DNA of 64,000 bases from assembly GCA_037127315.1 (NCBI GenBank), contig JBBBDQ010000310.1, positions 939,001 through 1,003,000 of the forward strand, written 5' to 3'. The notes under the pieces were generated by a model. That model worked only from the letters and a program-made list of their open reading frames with translations. It did no database searches and was not told where the DNA came from. Each line of letters begins with the position of its first letter. Positions within the stretch are counted from its first letter, which is position 1. A program made the translations under genes and the position numbers. This DNA is from Ascarosepion bandense. Taxonomy: Eukaryota; Mollusca; Cephalopoda; Sepiida; Sepiidae. Positions 10,460 through 22,800 of this stretch are shown here, piece by piece.

Positions 10460-10960
10460 AACTCACCTCAGCCTACTCTTTAAGTACAACAGCCAAGTCC
10501 GATCAGCTACTTCTACCTTTGCCTGTATCTCTAATAAGCTTTTCTTCACCTGAAGATCCGGCCCGAACCACACTCCATGAACGCTGAAAGTGTTGTTGCG
10601 GTTAATCTTGGCTCTAGTCGAACTGATCAGGCGCCTTCCGTACCAGCTCAACATCGCTGCGACATGACACAAAAATAGACAAGTCCTCGGTGTACATGGA
10701 AACCGTGACTCGAGAACTTTATGGGAGACCGATTCCGTGTAAGGCAAGATTGCACGCCAAAGCGTAAAGTCGGGTGACAATGAACAACCCTGACAAACCG
10801 TGACAACTCAAAATGCCAGACCGCTTCCTGTTCACTTGTACCACGGTACGGAGCGAAACGCTATAGTAGGCTAATCCACTTGCACAATTCGGATTAGAAT
10901 CCGGCGGACTACAGGACAATCGGCAGGTACTAATGGCTGACACTGTCAAATACCTAGGAC
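10460..10960 (-). mobile_element. LINE reverse-transcriptase fragment, antisense
   Basis: On the minus strand, ACNLALHGIGLP is followed after a frame change by an IFVSCRSDVELVRKAPDQF-like stretch and then HGVWFGPDLQVKKSLLEIQA. This is the pattern of a LINE RT from the palm-adjacent region to the post-RT GVWFG motif. The catalytic YxDD box is damaged (YTESV here). GC content is clearly higher than in the surrounding intron, which fits a transferred, younger insertion. Confidence 0.75.
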
Positions 10961-12107
10961 TGATTTAAATTGATCAGTACAGCTTCTCCGCCATTTTCTA
11001 CGCCCTCTATGATTGTGTGGATTCAGGGTGCTCTGAATTGTTTTGTCCTTTCACAGGACAACTCTGCTTGGAGTTTTTTAAAACAGCGTGGTCACACCAC
11101 TGGAGATCATATCGGGGACAAACTCCAAATACTCTACTCACCAAAAAGGGACTGTAAAATCTTGGCGATCTCTATTTGAAATAATAAGATTTCTATTAAT
11201 TCCAAATGTTAATACTTAAAACATTAGAGTGCTAAGAATTTGAAAAACATGATAAATCAGACTATAGACTATTGCTTTTCGGTAAAATATATACGTAATA
11301 CTTATAATTAAGTTATTACTTAAAATGACTGTAAAATGCTTCGAGGTCTCAAAAAAAAAGATAAATGCTCTGAAAATGAATGATACATATGAATTACGTC
11401 AGTCCCAACTGGTGAAATTCTTGTTGGAAGTCGGTAGTTCTACACTGGTACTGAACAGTTCAAACCTGGGTGTGTTGCGAAAGGTTACTCGCAAAAAGCT
11501 AGTATAAATTATTATAAAACTTTCTCTCCTAATATTACCAGTAAAAACAATGATAAATTTTTTATGGAGAATAAAAAGTCGTCATGCGAATTTAAACAAA
11601 GCGGACAAAATTGAAGCCAACAATAAAGCCACTCAATAAAAACGAATGTGTGCGCTCACCTCCCTTCAGTATTGTCGATGGTACCTTGATTATTACAGAA
11701 GATAGTGGCTTGCTCATTTTCATTTGAATTAATCATAGTGTTTAATAATTGAATAAGAAATGTTGCTGCTTGTATTGCGGCTGCTTATGTCATGTATTTT
11801 ACTTGCATGTTGAAAACGCTACTGTAGGTTGTTTTTTCGTTTCCCACGAGGGGATTAAAATGTTTGGTAATAATTGGAAACTGTAATACTGTGGCGATCT
11901 TTTGAATTTCTCCAATTCCTGTTACAAAAGCCTCTTAAACTTAGGGGTTTACTAGATTTATCAAACGCTAAACAGTAAGTTTTTGTGCGTTTTAAATAGC
12001 GTAAGGGGTGTTTGGCTCTTATCAAATGATCCACGATTGGGTTTGCAGGATATTGCGACAATTTTATTACCACTTAACATAGCTGACCGAGTTGCAATCA
12101 ATATATA
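10961..12107. other. intronic sequence, nothing recognised
   Basis: No exon or repeat family was recognised. The first ~200 bases (to about 11180) share the higher GC of the LINE fragment and may belong to it. Confidence 0.4.
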
Positions 12108-13666
12108 CACTGCTGATCAAAAATTTAAGACCACTTAAAAATCTTTAAAAAGAAATATTTTTTGCGGATAGATTTTAAACTCTTCCCACTTAAGGTTACC
12201 AATACTACAATCTAAAAGTTCATGGAAACAAAAAGCTATATTCCAAACATTTTATTTAGAAATTTATATTTTTATAAAATGAGGCGATTTACACATGATC
12301 AAAATTATAAGACCAGAGACAAAAATTCTACGAAATTGTACAAAAAGTGTATGAAAACATTCAACAACCAAATTTAATAATGAGTTCTACCTCCACTGCT
12401 TTTGTTGACTTCAAAACTTCTGTCGGGCATGCTAGAAATAAGCGTTTCCATTAAGGTGCGGGGGGTGTTGCTCCAGCTACTGAAGATGGCTTCACGAAGT
12501 TCATTTTTTGTTGAATATTGTTTGCCATTTCGATAAACATCTCTTGTCATCCATCCTCAAACATTTTCAGTTGGGTTCAAGTCTGGTGAGCATGCAGAAT
12601 GTCCCAATAGATGGGCCCCATTATCTTGTAGAAAGGTCAATGTCCGTCCTGCAGCGTGGATTGCAGCATTATTCTGTTGGAATAACCATCCATCCACACA
12701 CAAACGATGGCCCTCCATCATCAAAGATGCTTTTTATAGCATGCTAACATAACCAGCCGCTGTTTGACAACCCTGCACCACCTGGAGCTCCATCGTCCCT
12801 CTGTAAGAAAAGGCACCTCATACCATTAGGGACCCTCCATCACTATGACGTGCGGAGAAAATTTCAGGAGGCATGTTTTTGTTATGCCAATATCGTTGGA
12901 AGCCATCAGGACCATCTAGATTGAATTTTTTCTCATCAGAAAACAGGACTTTCTTCCACTTCTCAACGTCCCATGTATGGTATTCACAACGAAACTTTAA
13001 GCGGTCCACCTTGTCACGTGGAAGCAGCCGAGTTTACGCTTTTTATTTACCATGCCTTTTTGTCTTAAGTGTCGTTTGATGGTTACGGGACTGCAATCAG
13101 CATCTGTGACTGCCTTAATTTGACTAGAAGAAATTCACCCCTCTTTCATAACAACCCGTCTTATTCTCTTACTCAATGCAGAAGAAATTTTGTGGGGGGG
13201 GGGCCTACCAGAGGATTTTGCTTTTCCATAATTCTCACTGTTCTTTAGAAAGTTGCAAATCACAGTTTTACTGCGATTTACCTTAGCTGCGATCGCCCAC
13301 TGTGACAAACCTTGCTTATGGAATTCTAGAATTCGAGAACGTTCACCTTTGGTAAGTTTGCTTGCTTTAGGCATGGTAACACCTTTCCGCAGTGATTGCT
13401 AATCTCTAACTGAACTAAAAACATTGGAATTACCATAGATCTAACAATTTATACCCCTGGTCTTATAATTTTGATCATGTGTAAATCGCCTCATTTTATA
13501 AAAAATGTAAATTTCTAAATAAAATGTTTGGAATGTAGCTTTTTGTTTCCATAACCTTTTAGATTGTAGTATTGGCAACCTTAAGTGGTAGGAGTTTAAA
13601 ATCTATCTGTAAAAAAAATTTCTTTTTAAAGATTTTTAAGTGGTCTTAAATTTTTGATCAGCAGTG
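12108..13666 (-). mobile_element. complete Tc1-like DNA transposon with IR/DR ends (inactive)
   Basis: 1559-bp element flanked by TA on both sides (12106-12107 and 13667-13668). The termini CACTGCTGATCAAAAATTTA are inverted at each end. Inverted repeats are about 210 bp (12108-12317, 13457-13666), and each carries an outer and an inner copy of gatcaaaa-ttaagacca, the inverted/direct-repeat layout of several Tc1-type elements. One degraded transposase gene lies between them on the minus strand. The arms differ by scattered substitutions and small indels, so the insertion is not recent. Confidence 0.95.
12386..13374 (-). pseudogene. Tc1-like transposase, inactivated
   Basis: Minus-strand DD34E transposase remnant. 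The N-terminus (13374 to 13135) is the paired-like helix-turn-helix: MPKASKLTKGERSRILEFHK, GLSQWAIAAKVNRSKTVI and a GRPP hook. The first catalytic Asp is in [13 protein letters not shown] (about 12950). The block usually reading QQDN is FQQNN (codon 12671-12673), so the second catalytic Asp is replaced by Asn. The Glu of SPDLNPTEN is at 12566-12568, exactly 35 codons on, fitting DD34E spacing. A TGA follows in the ENV-GWM segment, and frame breaks separate the N-terminal and catalytic parts. The C-terminus ends near SSMPDRSFEVNKSSGG. It cannot be active as it stands. Confidence 0.92.
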
Positions 13667-13668
13667 TA

Positions 13669-14199
13669 TACTGGCGATATTTCTCTATAATATTCCCATC
13701 TTCAGCATTGCTTTGGCCCAGTAGATTGATATCCATTTCACAAAGTAATGATCGATGTTTGTAATCCTGTATTTCAAATTTGGTTACAATCTTTTTTTCT
13801 GATATTTCGTTTGATTCATCTCAATGAAGTTATTTTTAAACGTAAATTGTATACCAAGAAAGAAAGCTGACCAAGATTAATAATTTCGAATCGTTCATTT
13901 AAACGTGTTTTACATTAATTAACGCAGAATTGCAATAAGTATATCATCAACCCAAACAACCATAATGAGTATTTTATTCGAAGTGTTTTATGTAAATGCA
14001 AAACCTTAACTAATTAAATGTGCATAAGACTTGAATTTCAATCGTTACCTACTGTTGATAAAGCAAAATGCTTTGCTGACATTTTCTTCCAACTTCACTT
14101 TTGACTCTTCAGAAGAATCTTTGCCCGATTCCCTGTGATCCCGCAATTGTCCTAAAGAACTGTGTTCCTGTTCTCGCCAAACTGCAATAAACTCCTTGC
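13669..14199. other. intronic sequence, possible start of next LINE
   Basis: Nothing clear was recognised. From about 14090 the composition resembles the LINE fragment that follows. Confidence 0.4.
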
Positions 14200-15400
14200 T
14201 TCTTCTTATTTTCCAGCTTTTTAGAAATCTTCCACTATAGTTCCTACCTTTAAGAACTCTGACAAAACTTCTGACGCCAAAAATTATCGTCCTATTAATC
14301 TTTTACCTTCTTTTAGCAAAATATTAGCGGCTCTAATCTGAATTGGTTAATCTCAAGAGCTTTTGACAGGGTTTGGCATACTTCAAAAGCTCAAGGGTTA
14401 TGGTATTTCTAGATTAATATTTGGCTTAATACAATCGTTCTTAAATAAGTGTCATGACGGTCGAGTTGAATGGCCACACTTTAGATTATTTCACATTAAT
14501 GTGATTATCCACTAAGGCTCTCTCCTTCGACCTTCATTGTTTCTTATATTCATCGTCTACCCTTTCCATGTCATCAGTTCTCAGTTTTGTATAGTGATGA
14601 CATAACGATTTACTCCTGCTTTTAAAATAGCTGTTCTTGAAAAGGACAACCAGTCAGTGGTTAACAGGAGCAAGAAATAGCTTGCAAATTTTAATGCATC
14701 AAAAACAACAAACTGCTATAGTTTAACCACCACAGATAACCTTTTCCTTCAGAAGAGGACCTCCTTGTGATTTTTGGACACACGTTTTCAATTAACATGA
14801 AGAAAAGAGATTATATTGAATCAATTGCTAGGTCTAATGTTAGAAAATTTGGTTCACTGTATCGTGCCAGACAAAATGAATTGAATATTTCTATCATGTC
14901 TAGCCTGGTGCTACTGCTATATATTTTGAGATTCTTAACGACATAAAGAAATGTCTGTAATGTAACCGGTTCTGACCTGACTTCACTCACTTTCCCACCT
15001 GCCCTGATGTAACTTTCTTCTGTCTTTTCTATAAGTACTTTCATGGAAATGTTTATGACGAGCTTTCTGCTTTATTACCTCGACTGCGTACTAGACTGGT
15101 AACTAGGTCTCGCCGTTTAAAATTTGAACTAGCTGCATGTAACTTTAATTTCTATTCTAATAGTTTCTTTTCTCGCATTTATCACTTGTGGAACTCTCTG
15201 TAGTTTTCTCGTTCCTCTGCAACCTACAATTTCCAAAAATTTAAATTCAGCGACAGTCGTCATCTTCTTTCTTTCTAAATTCGGTTCTTTATTGTCCTTT
15301 CTCCTCACTAGTTTTTTCATTCTTTTTCATTTCCAGTAACCTCTTACGTCTTAACGGTATTATTGCCTTACTTCGGGTGAAATGGTAAAAAAAAAACACA
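14200..15400 (+). mobile_element. LINE (Jockey/CR1-like) ORF2 fragment with poly-A end
   Basis: Broken + strand frames give SDAKNYRPINLLPSFSKI, then GYGISRLIFGLIQSFL, a GSLLRPSLFLIF-like block (usual form PQGS-LGP-LFL), the catalytic LYSDDITIYSC (YxDD box at about 14590), and a C-terminal SFFSRIYHLWNSL. It ends cttcgggtgaaatggt followed by an A-run at about 15388-15397, a LINE tail. Multiple stops and frameshifts make it dead. It belongs to the same family as the copies at 51.0 and 54.2 kb. It lies in the 23.6-kb channel-gene intron, sense orientation. Confidence 0.85.
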
Positions 15401-15439
15401 AGTGTACATCCTTGTGCATTTTTATCGCTCTCTCTGATA

Positions 15440-15720
15440 TCATCGTAATCGATATAACGTTAGCGCATTCTTATGAGTTGATAAAGTAGCATCGATCCAT
15501 TTCTAGTCTCATTTTGCTTTGCGCTTTATTTATCAGAATTCTGGTTAAACCGATTGTCATATGGAGCTCGCATCCATTTGCACCCGGTTTCTTAGATAGC
15601 ACGACGAAGATGGACTTATTAAGGTCTTCCGTTATGTCCCCAGCGTTGTATTCTCTTACCGATTCTCTGAAACCTACTGTGACCTGTTCTCCTCTCTCTT
15701 CACTCACCTTATAAGTGACC
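15440..15720 (-). mobile_element. LINE RT N-terminal fragment, antisense
   Basis: The minus-strand frame 15707-15471 reads GDITEDLNKSIFVVLSKKPG then CELHMTIGL and LEMDRCYFI. This is the RT start motif of another LINE type (P-D---S-F--LPKK-----C-D-RTISL). It abuts the poly-A end of the previous LINE. Confidence 0.75.
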
Positions 15721-16099
15721 CCTTGCGTACCATTGTCAGTACTGCCTTGCTTGCGGTGAGACGGTTATAAAAAAACTTTCTGTCATCTTGTCAATGCCGA
15801 AATCATTCTCATTGGTTGTGTAAATAAGAGCATATATGGAAGTTTATCAATAAATGTGTAGCCTGATGATAAAAGAAAGACGTTTATTTTACATAATAAA
15901 TATTTTAATATAATCTATCTGTCATTATACTTAACACACAACTTTTAACATAGATTGAATATGAAATATTTCAATCAGAATGTCTGGACACAAATTTATT
16001 GAACCTCCGCCCAAATAGCTGGAACTATACTAGATATTGAAAGTCTTCTTTGAAATTACTACTGAATATTATAAGAAAGTCAATCATAAAAGTAGATGT
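15721..16099. other. intronic sequence, short LINE-tail-like piece
   Basis: 15735-15775 (ctgccttgcttgcggtgagacgg then A-rich) resembles the tail at 15360-15398. The rest holds nothing recognised. Confidence 0.4.
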
Positions 16100-16372
16100 G
16101 TGTTGTGGTGCAGTGGATATCGGCTCTTGAACAAGAAATGGGAGAGCCGAGTTCGAATTCGAATTCCAGTTGAATTCGTTTCATTAACTTATGAGCAAAT
16201 AACCTTGGGAAAGATATTAATCCGTCTTTTCCCTCTAGCTATGGTCAATTAACAGGACAGATTGGGTTCTATAACCTTGGTTGGCAGAAAGTAATGGCGA
16301 CCTACTGCTGGAAAACTTTCTGCCCAGTCGAAAGAGACATGATCGCCCAAGCGATGGCACTAAACTGGCTGA
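16100..16372 (+). mobile_element. tRNA-derived SINE copy 3 (best preserved head)
   Basis: The head tggtgcagtggatatcggct fits a pol III A box and gagttcgaattc a B box. The tRNA-like part resembles tRNA-Arg (order and spacing of boxes, anticodon-region similarity). The body contains aatccgtcttttccctctag, ttgggttctataaccttgg and gacatgatcgcccaagc, shared with the other copies. tRNA-Arg-related SINEs are known from octopus, which supports the organism guess. Confidence 0.88.
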
Positions 16373-16873
16373 AATTGAAATTAGAAATTATCATTATAAG
16401 AAAAACGTATATTAAAAACGAAAAATTTTCAAAATACTTTGTGCATGAAACTTAAATCAGTGTTTATTTATAAGACTGCAGACTGATAAGTAATAATTTA
16501 CTTTGAAAGTCTTTTCCCATTTCCAACTGAAATTGATTTAACTGACCATTGTCCTGGCATAGTTTATCTAATTAATTATATCCTACAAATTGTGGAGTTA
16601 AAATTCTTTTCGAAGACTTTCAGTCAACTTGTGAGCAAAATTTGTAAAAGTATAAGCATCTGAAATGCAAAAGTGGAGAAAATGTTTGGAAACAATTGGC
16701 CTTTTCCAGATTTCTGCAATTGATAATGGCTATCGCCAAGAGACTAGTAATTGCAAAGATATTGAATAAATGCATCAGTCAGTTTCTGTATTAATATGAA
16801 AGAATATCTTGATCTAAACTCTTTCAGCTTAGTTTTATAAACCATCCATAGAGATTGTATGATTAAATAAGAC

Positions 16874-16908
<35 letters not shown>

Positions 16909-19199
16909 GACTTGTATTCATTTAAATATTTCTGATAAAATTGTTTGGTTTGAGTTTTGAAACTCATGAAATAATTCATTAGTGAATGTTCGACTTCCTA
17001 TATTCAACTTTTTTTGCATATGCAAACATTAAAATGTTTAATGCTGAGCAAATATTTTATAACTTAATATCGGAAAAATGCGAATTAATTCAATCCTAAG
17101 CGAAATGCCACTCATCTTGAATTTCAAGTATTCTCCTCAGACAAAAATTGGTATTAAAAGCCACACTGATCTGAAAGTTTGTGGCCGTGAATCTGTTAAA
17201 AGAAATCCATGAAAAAGGTTTTAATATGTTATTTTTAAACAAAAAGTAATATTTGTTTCAGTGTAAATTATTCAAAATTTAAATCAGCTAATCTGTCTCA
17301 GATATAGTTTCAGAAAGTAAATTTTCTTTTTAAAAATGAAAATTATGTTGTATTGATAGATGTCAATATGGACAAATTTACATATTTTACTTACAAGGAA
17401 AGAAAAGTATTCCCATCAAATTAATCTATTAGTTTCGGATTAAAACTAAAATTAATGCTCAAAGAAAGATTTCATTTTTTTTAAATGCCTTTTAAATTTA
17501 GGTGTCGTTTCTTTTTTATTTTTGCTTTTTTGTTTTGCGGTACCTACAGAAAATAAATTCATGACAATATCATACAAAAAACTTCTCATCTTTTTTCAAT
17601 AAAATAAAAAAGAAAGGGAAGTTGAAATTACATAATCTATTGGCTTCTCATCCCAATTTAAATCATAATGAGAACACATCGTATAATTGAGAAAATCAAC
17701 ATTAGAAACGAAAATAATGTAGCACTTGATGTCTCATAGCTGAACCAATTTCAATATTAATAATAGAACTGAAAGCAGATTAATGGCATTTACTGATGGA
17801 CCCAGTAGAAAAAATAAGATGTATGTTAATTCAAACAAGAAGAAAAAATGGATTAAGATTAAGGAATAGCACAAGCTCGAAAAACAGCTAACAATGAATT
17901 TATATTTTGAACTTTGAAATTATGCCATAGATGAATGAATTTTCAACGGCCAAGGTTTGTTTAATCGAAATTTATATGAATCTAAAATCACACACACTAT
18001 GCATGTATATATAAGGTGATATTCCCAAATTGCTAATAAAACCTCGTGTATTCTAACATGCCGTTTTTACTGTCTCTTTCGAAGTTGCCTCTTCCCTACT
18101 TTTTGCTTTTATCGTTAACTAGTACTGAGCACATTGGGTAAATTTGAAAACTTTGTTTAAGTTTTCTGAATATTTTCGTAACACCTCGTATACAAAGATA
18201 TGTTGAAAGAATTTATCAAAAAATGTATACGTATTTCGAACAATAAAAATTCATGTCATGACTATATCGGAAACATTTTCGATAGACAGATTTTATAAAG
18301 CAAGAGTCATTCAATACTTCAAGAATTATTTACAACAGTCAAACAAATGTCAGTCCCTTGCTTAAAATTCTGTCATGCAATTTTTTAATAACTCGAAAAC
18401 GACTTTTGATAGGGATTACCATTTTGAAAGTGTTCTAGCATCAGTCCTAAAAATAAGTTTAATTTTCAAGGCAATTCCTCTCTTTGGTACATTAGTTTAG
18501 AGTAACACAAAGTGAAGAAATTATCTTAACAACTCTAAAAATTCTATCCCAAGAAAAGGCGTAATTTCCGATCAGCACTCGCTACCATAGTTCGACGGCC
18601 GGAATAAAGTTGCGATTAAAAGCAAGTAAAAATTTTATAATAATGCTTAACAATAAAAATATAATATTGCTGATAATTTTCTAAATTTAAAATTTCTTAT
18701 CTTTTTATAAACAGTTCTCATAAGTTTTGGTAACAGTGATGAATTCGAAAAAAAATGTAAAAACCTGAATCAAATAACTTTTCGGAAAACAATATTCTAT
18801 TTAATTTTAATAGAGGTGCGATCAATACATAAATCTTAAAATGTTTAAAAATTTTATTTTATTTTATTTTTAAATAATGCATTCAATTTAAATTATATTT
18901 GTTGGGTAAAATTTGATCAAACATACCTGGACGTAGACAAAACCAGAATAAAACAATTACAATAATGACAAAAAGAACATTAACAGAAATAAGAATCATC
19001 CATCTATAATATAATGGTATGAACAACTTTTGGACTACTTTAGTAAAATAATTACTTTTGTTAATTTTACCCCCAAATCGAGAGTATTTAGCAGTCTGCT
19101 ATTTTCGGTACCTTTTATGAACTTTGAGAGCAAGAAAACAAGTTACTGCATTTCCGTTAATGCTGTATTGGTGGAGAATAGAGCATCTTAAACATAGCG
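16373..19199. other. intronic AT-rich DNA with a (TA)n tract at 16876-16904
   Basis: Apart from the dinucleotide tract, no exon, RNA or element was recognised in this 2.8-kb stretch. Confidence 0.5.
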
Positions 19200-20438
19200 A
19201 TGCTGAAGAAAGACCATGCAAAAATACTGGGCCACCAGCAAAAATTTCACTTTTTACCTCTTAACATAATTTTTTTTTTTTTTTTTTTGCAATAGTGATC
19301 TTAATTATTAAAGAAAGTACAAAACACCAAAGTATGGAGTTAGTAATTAGTACTGATGCCTTTGGCTCGGAAAATTGCCTCAATTCGATGTAGCATTGAA
19401 CGGTCCAGACATTCCTTTTGGAATTTTTTCCATTCTTGCAGTATTCTCAAAATTTTACTGAAAATTGCGTAGTTTTCGTTGGAACAATTGTTTCTTCACG
19501 TCCAACTACAATGGTTCAATTATATTGAGATCAGATCTTTGTGCTAGTCAGTTTTCTAAAGGTAGAACGTCTTATTCTACGAGAAACCTTTTTGTTACAC
19601 GTGATGCAAGGTACACTGTCATGCTGAAAAGTTCTCCAAATTTTTATTCTGGCAAAAGATTAGACCGTAGTAAACTAGAAAACCAACTTTCTTTTTGATA
19701 ATCCAGCCTATTGCACGTCGACCAACAAATGTTGCTGTCTTTGTAATGTAACTTACATTGTTCTTACTGGTCTTCTTACATATTCGAATGTAACTCTAAT
19801 TGGCATTCATCCTAAAAAGATATTTCTTGCCACTTTCCCGCATCTCACATTAAATGTTCTTTTAACCGCTTCAGTTTTCTTCTTTTTTTTTTTCTTTGGT
19901 TAATAATGTTTTATGTTGCTATACAACTGTTCGGGTTGTTTATTCGTAATACTCTGTGTACTGTATCAACTAAAACGTAATACTCTGTGTACTGTATCAA
20001 CTAAAACCTCGCTGGTAAAACTGAATTCAATTCTCATTTGTCTGATTGCTGATTTTTAGACCGCCTGAAGAGATTCTCACAATTTTCTTTTATCTCTTGT
20101 TTAACTTTTGTCGTTTTTAGTTTTCGTTGCACTTAAAACACTTCCAGTATCTGTAAATGTCTGTTAGTCGTTTGAACACTGTTTTCTACTTAGATATTTG
20201 CATATTATCATAACTTTATTATCTCAGATCTTTCATTGGCTCATTAGTTTTGCATGGACTTTTTTCAGCTTCTAGTTGCTTAAAGCGGTGTTTTCTGTTA
20301 CACGGCATCTTTGAAAATGCAACAACTTATTTCTCAAAGTTAATAGACATACTGCCAATTAATCTTTTCTTCTTGATAAAATAAAGGTGTATAATTATTT
20401 TATGTAGTTGGCCCAAAAACATTTGCATGCCAGTGTAC
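19200..20438 (-). mobile_element. degraded Tc1-like transposon
   Basis: Imperfect inverted ends: catgcaaaaatactgggcc at 19214-19232 and ggcccaaaaacatttgcatg at 20410-20429. On the minus strand, 19700-19320 reads a FQHDSVPCIT block (usual QxDNxPxH) and then LQEWKKFQKECLDRSMLHRI and AKGISTNY, the normal C-terminus of Tc1 transposases. The N-terminal half is unreadable. A recent 31-bp tandem duplication lies at 19946-20007. Confidence 0.8.
19946..20007. repeat. 31-bp perfect tandem duplication
   Basis: Two identical copies of a unit starting gtaatactctgtgtactgta and ending actaaaac. Confidence 0.95.
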
Positions 20439-21449
20439 TCTATTATAAACGATCTGTAGCACGGCTCGTTTACTAACAAAATCCAACCTTTCAAGACGGC
20501 CTTGAAACTTTTAACATATTTTCACTTAACTTTAATTTCAATTTCCTTCTTTTTTTTTTTTTTTTTTTTGTCAGCCCCCTGAAGAATATGGCCATAAAGT
20601 CAGAACTCTCTTGGTACGACAATTGTCTGTTGGCTGGTGAAATTTTTGAATTGACAAATTGGAATCTTCCATTTTGGCGGTTTTTGCTTTTTATTTAATT
20701 TTTTAAATTACTTTTAAAATTAACTGTAGTGATATAATTTTTCCTTTATTGATGGAAATATTTACTTATGGACATGAGCCAACATCAAATATTTTACTAG
20801 ATATGAGAAGATGGGAGAGCTAATGTTCTTACAGACAGACTTAGATAAATAGATAGATATGCTTAATTAAATAAATATGAGGAAATTAAAACTGGTGTTA
20901 AGAGATATAATGATATTTATATAAAAGCAATTGCATACATGATTACACATTTTTGACCATACTTTAATGCTCAAGAACCAACGATCGTCATTTGATGATT
21001 CCCTAAATGTAGTTTTGTGTGAAACTCAAAATATGTTTACTTGCGATTAAAGAGGCTAGTATTATTAATAATATATTCTGTTCATCTTCAGATTATTCTA
21101 CTAGAACAATATTCAACGATTTCCATATTCAACAGTCAGTATCAAACGCTTTTTTCTTTTTGCATTCTTCACAAAATCATACTTAGCACATACCTGCCTA
21201 CACACATGCATTTTTTCTATAGATGAAAAACTGGTCCTATTGAAGTCATTTCCATCCTAATTATTATGTTTTGTAGCAGGTGTTCTGAACGAGGGAGAAA
21301 GATAATAACCAACACCCACCCACCCCACTAAAGTCGTTGACCTCCTTACATAAACCAAGCATGGTACAGTGTTTTTAAAGCAAATATATTTTTAGCAACA
21401 GCACCGATTTTTTCATACAAATACTATTAATTCTTATATCAAATTCCTG
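20439..21449. other. intronic AT-rich DNA, nothing recognised
   Basis: No coding similarity. A T-run of about 20 lies near 20550. Confidence 0.5.
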
Positions 21450-22365
21450 CATTTTTTTTACTTAAAATTGACAAAATTTTCCGAAGAAATTAGAATGAGA
21501 ATAGTGAAAATGGACAAGAACATGAATCAGCGAGAAAGTGCTAATGAACTCAAAATTTCAAGAAACGGAATTGCAGAAGTTCTCTCATTGTTTCAAGGCA
21601 CTAGAATTGTTTTGAATCCAACAAGACATGATCGCTCTTGAAACCTGCAGTATAGAATGGTACGTATAGTGATCAGGATAGCAAACGATCAACAAAACAA
21701 GAGAAGTGATGTACGTATGCGACGTGTCCAGTTTGGTGTCACTAGATACGATGAATGCATTTTAGTTGAGAAACTAGTATTAAACAAAATTGATTTGAAG
21801 GCAAGATTATGATAGTACAAGAAGTATGAACTATGGGATGCAGATGCTTGGGTTAGGATGGCATTTCACAGTAAAGAAACTAAGATATAACTTCATTCTA
21901 ATAATCGGGTATTTGTTCATTCAGGAAAGCGAAACCACCTACGTTTCACAGTAAAGACAGTGGAGTTTTGAGATAAAAATCTGATAACTTAGGGATGCTT
22001 AAAAAGTTGAGAAAGTTGTTTAAAATTTAAGCTAATTTGGATACAGGTAAGGTTTTTCAAGGTGACGCAACCCCGTGCTACAAATTGCGTGCAGTTTTGG
22101 GATTGATGAAATCTTATTAAAATATTGAGTTAAGCAGGATCAAGAAAATATGCACAAAAGAGTAACTATGAACTACAGAATTCATCAGGAGAATTTACAG
22201 AATGTTGAAGAATTGTCACTGATGCTGCTATGTGAGGGTCCTGCATACCTTGCGCATAAAAATCTAAAAGGACGCACCTCAATTGTTCACTGATACGGAT
22301 GCACACACCCAACCAGTAGTATTTATGAGATAGTAAAAGGAATTTGAATTTGGGTGATACTAAAT
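21450..22365 (+). mobile_element. degraded Tc1-like transposase, sense
   Basis: + strand pieces read MRIVKMDKNMNQRESANELK then ISRNGIAEVLSLF (helix-turn-helix), IDLKARL, and after a frame change LHSNNRVFVHSGKRNHLRF and TVKTVEF, matching the Tc1 segment that follows the first catalytic Asp. Many stops follow. No clear terminal inverted repeats were found. Confidence 0.7.
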
Positions 22366-22800
22366 AAACAGACATTAGTCAAATGATTTGTCTACGTTTA
22401 ATTTAAAATCTAACGAATATATTTTCTGTAACTGAACGCGATTCATTCATCAAATGAACTAGGCTAGATATTCCTGGTAATAAGATACATTTTAACATAA
22501 TTTTATATTTTTGTTGTTAAATATATTATAAAACTTTTTTTCTGAAAACTATTGATGAAAACGTTTTAACTAACAAGCGGAGACATATTTGTTATGATTA
22601 GCTGTGATAATATATAATTAATTTTGTCGCATCTGTTCCTGTTGGCATGATAGTGGAAACGTATCAAGCTAATAACACCATTTTCTTGGTTTCAAACCCA
22701 AGCACCAACCAAATATGCAAATAAATATAGATCTATAATATTATTGCGCTAGGGTCTATGTAAGTAAAATGTTAGTTATGCTTTCCACTATTTTAATTTA

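Noticed and set aside
16100..16170. Possible tRNA gene
   Set aside because: The A and B boxes belong to a SINE head: the acceptor stem does not close, and the same head with the same body recurs elsewhere.
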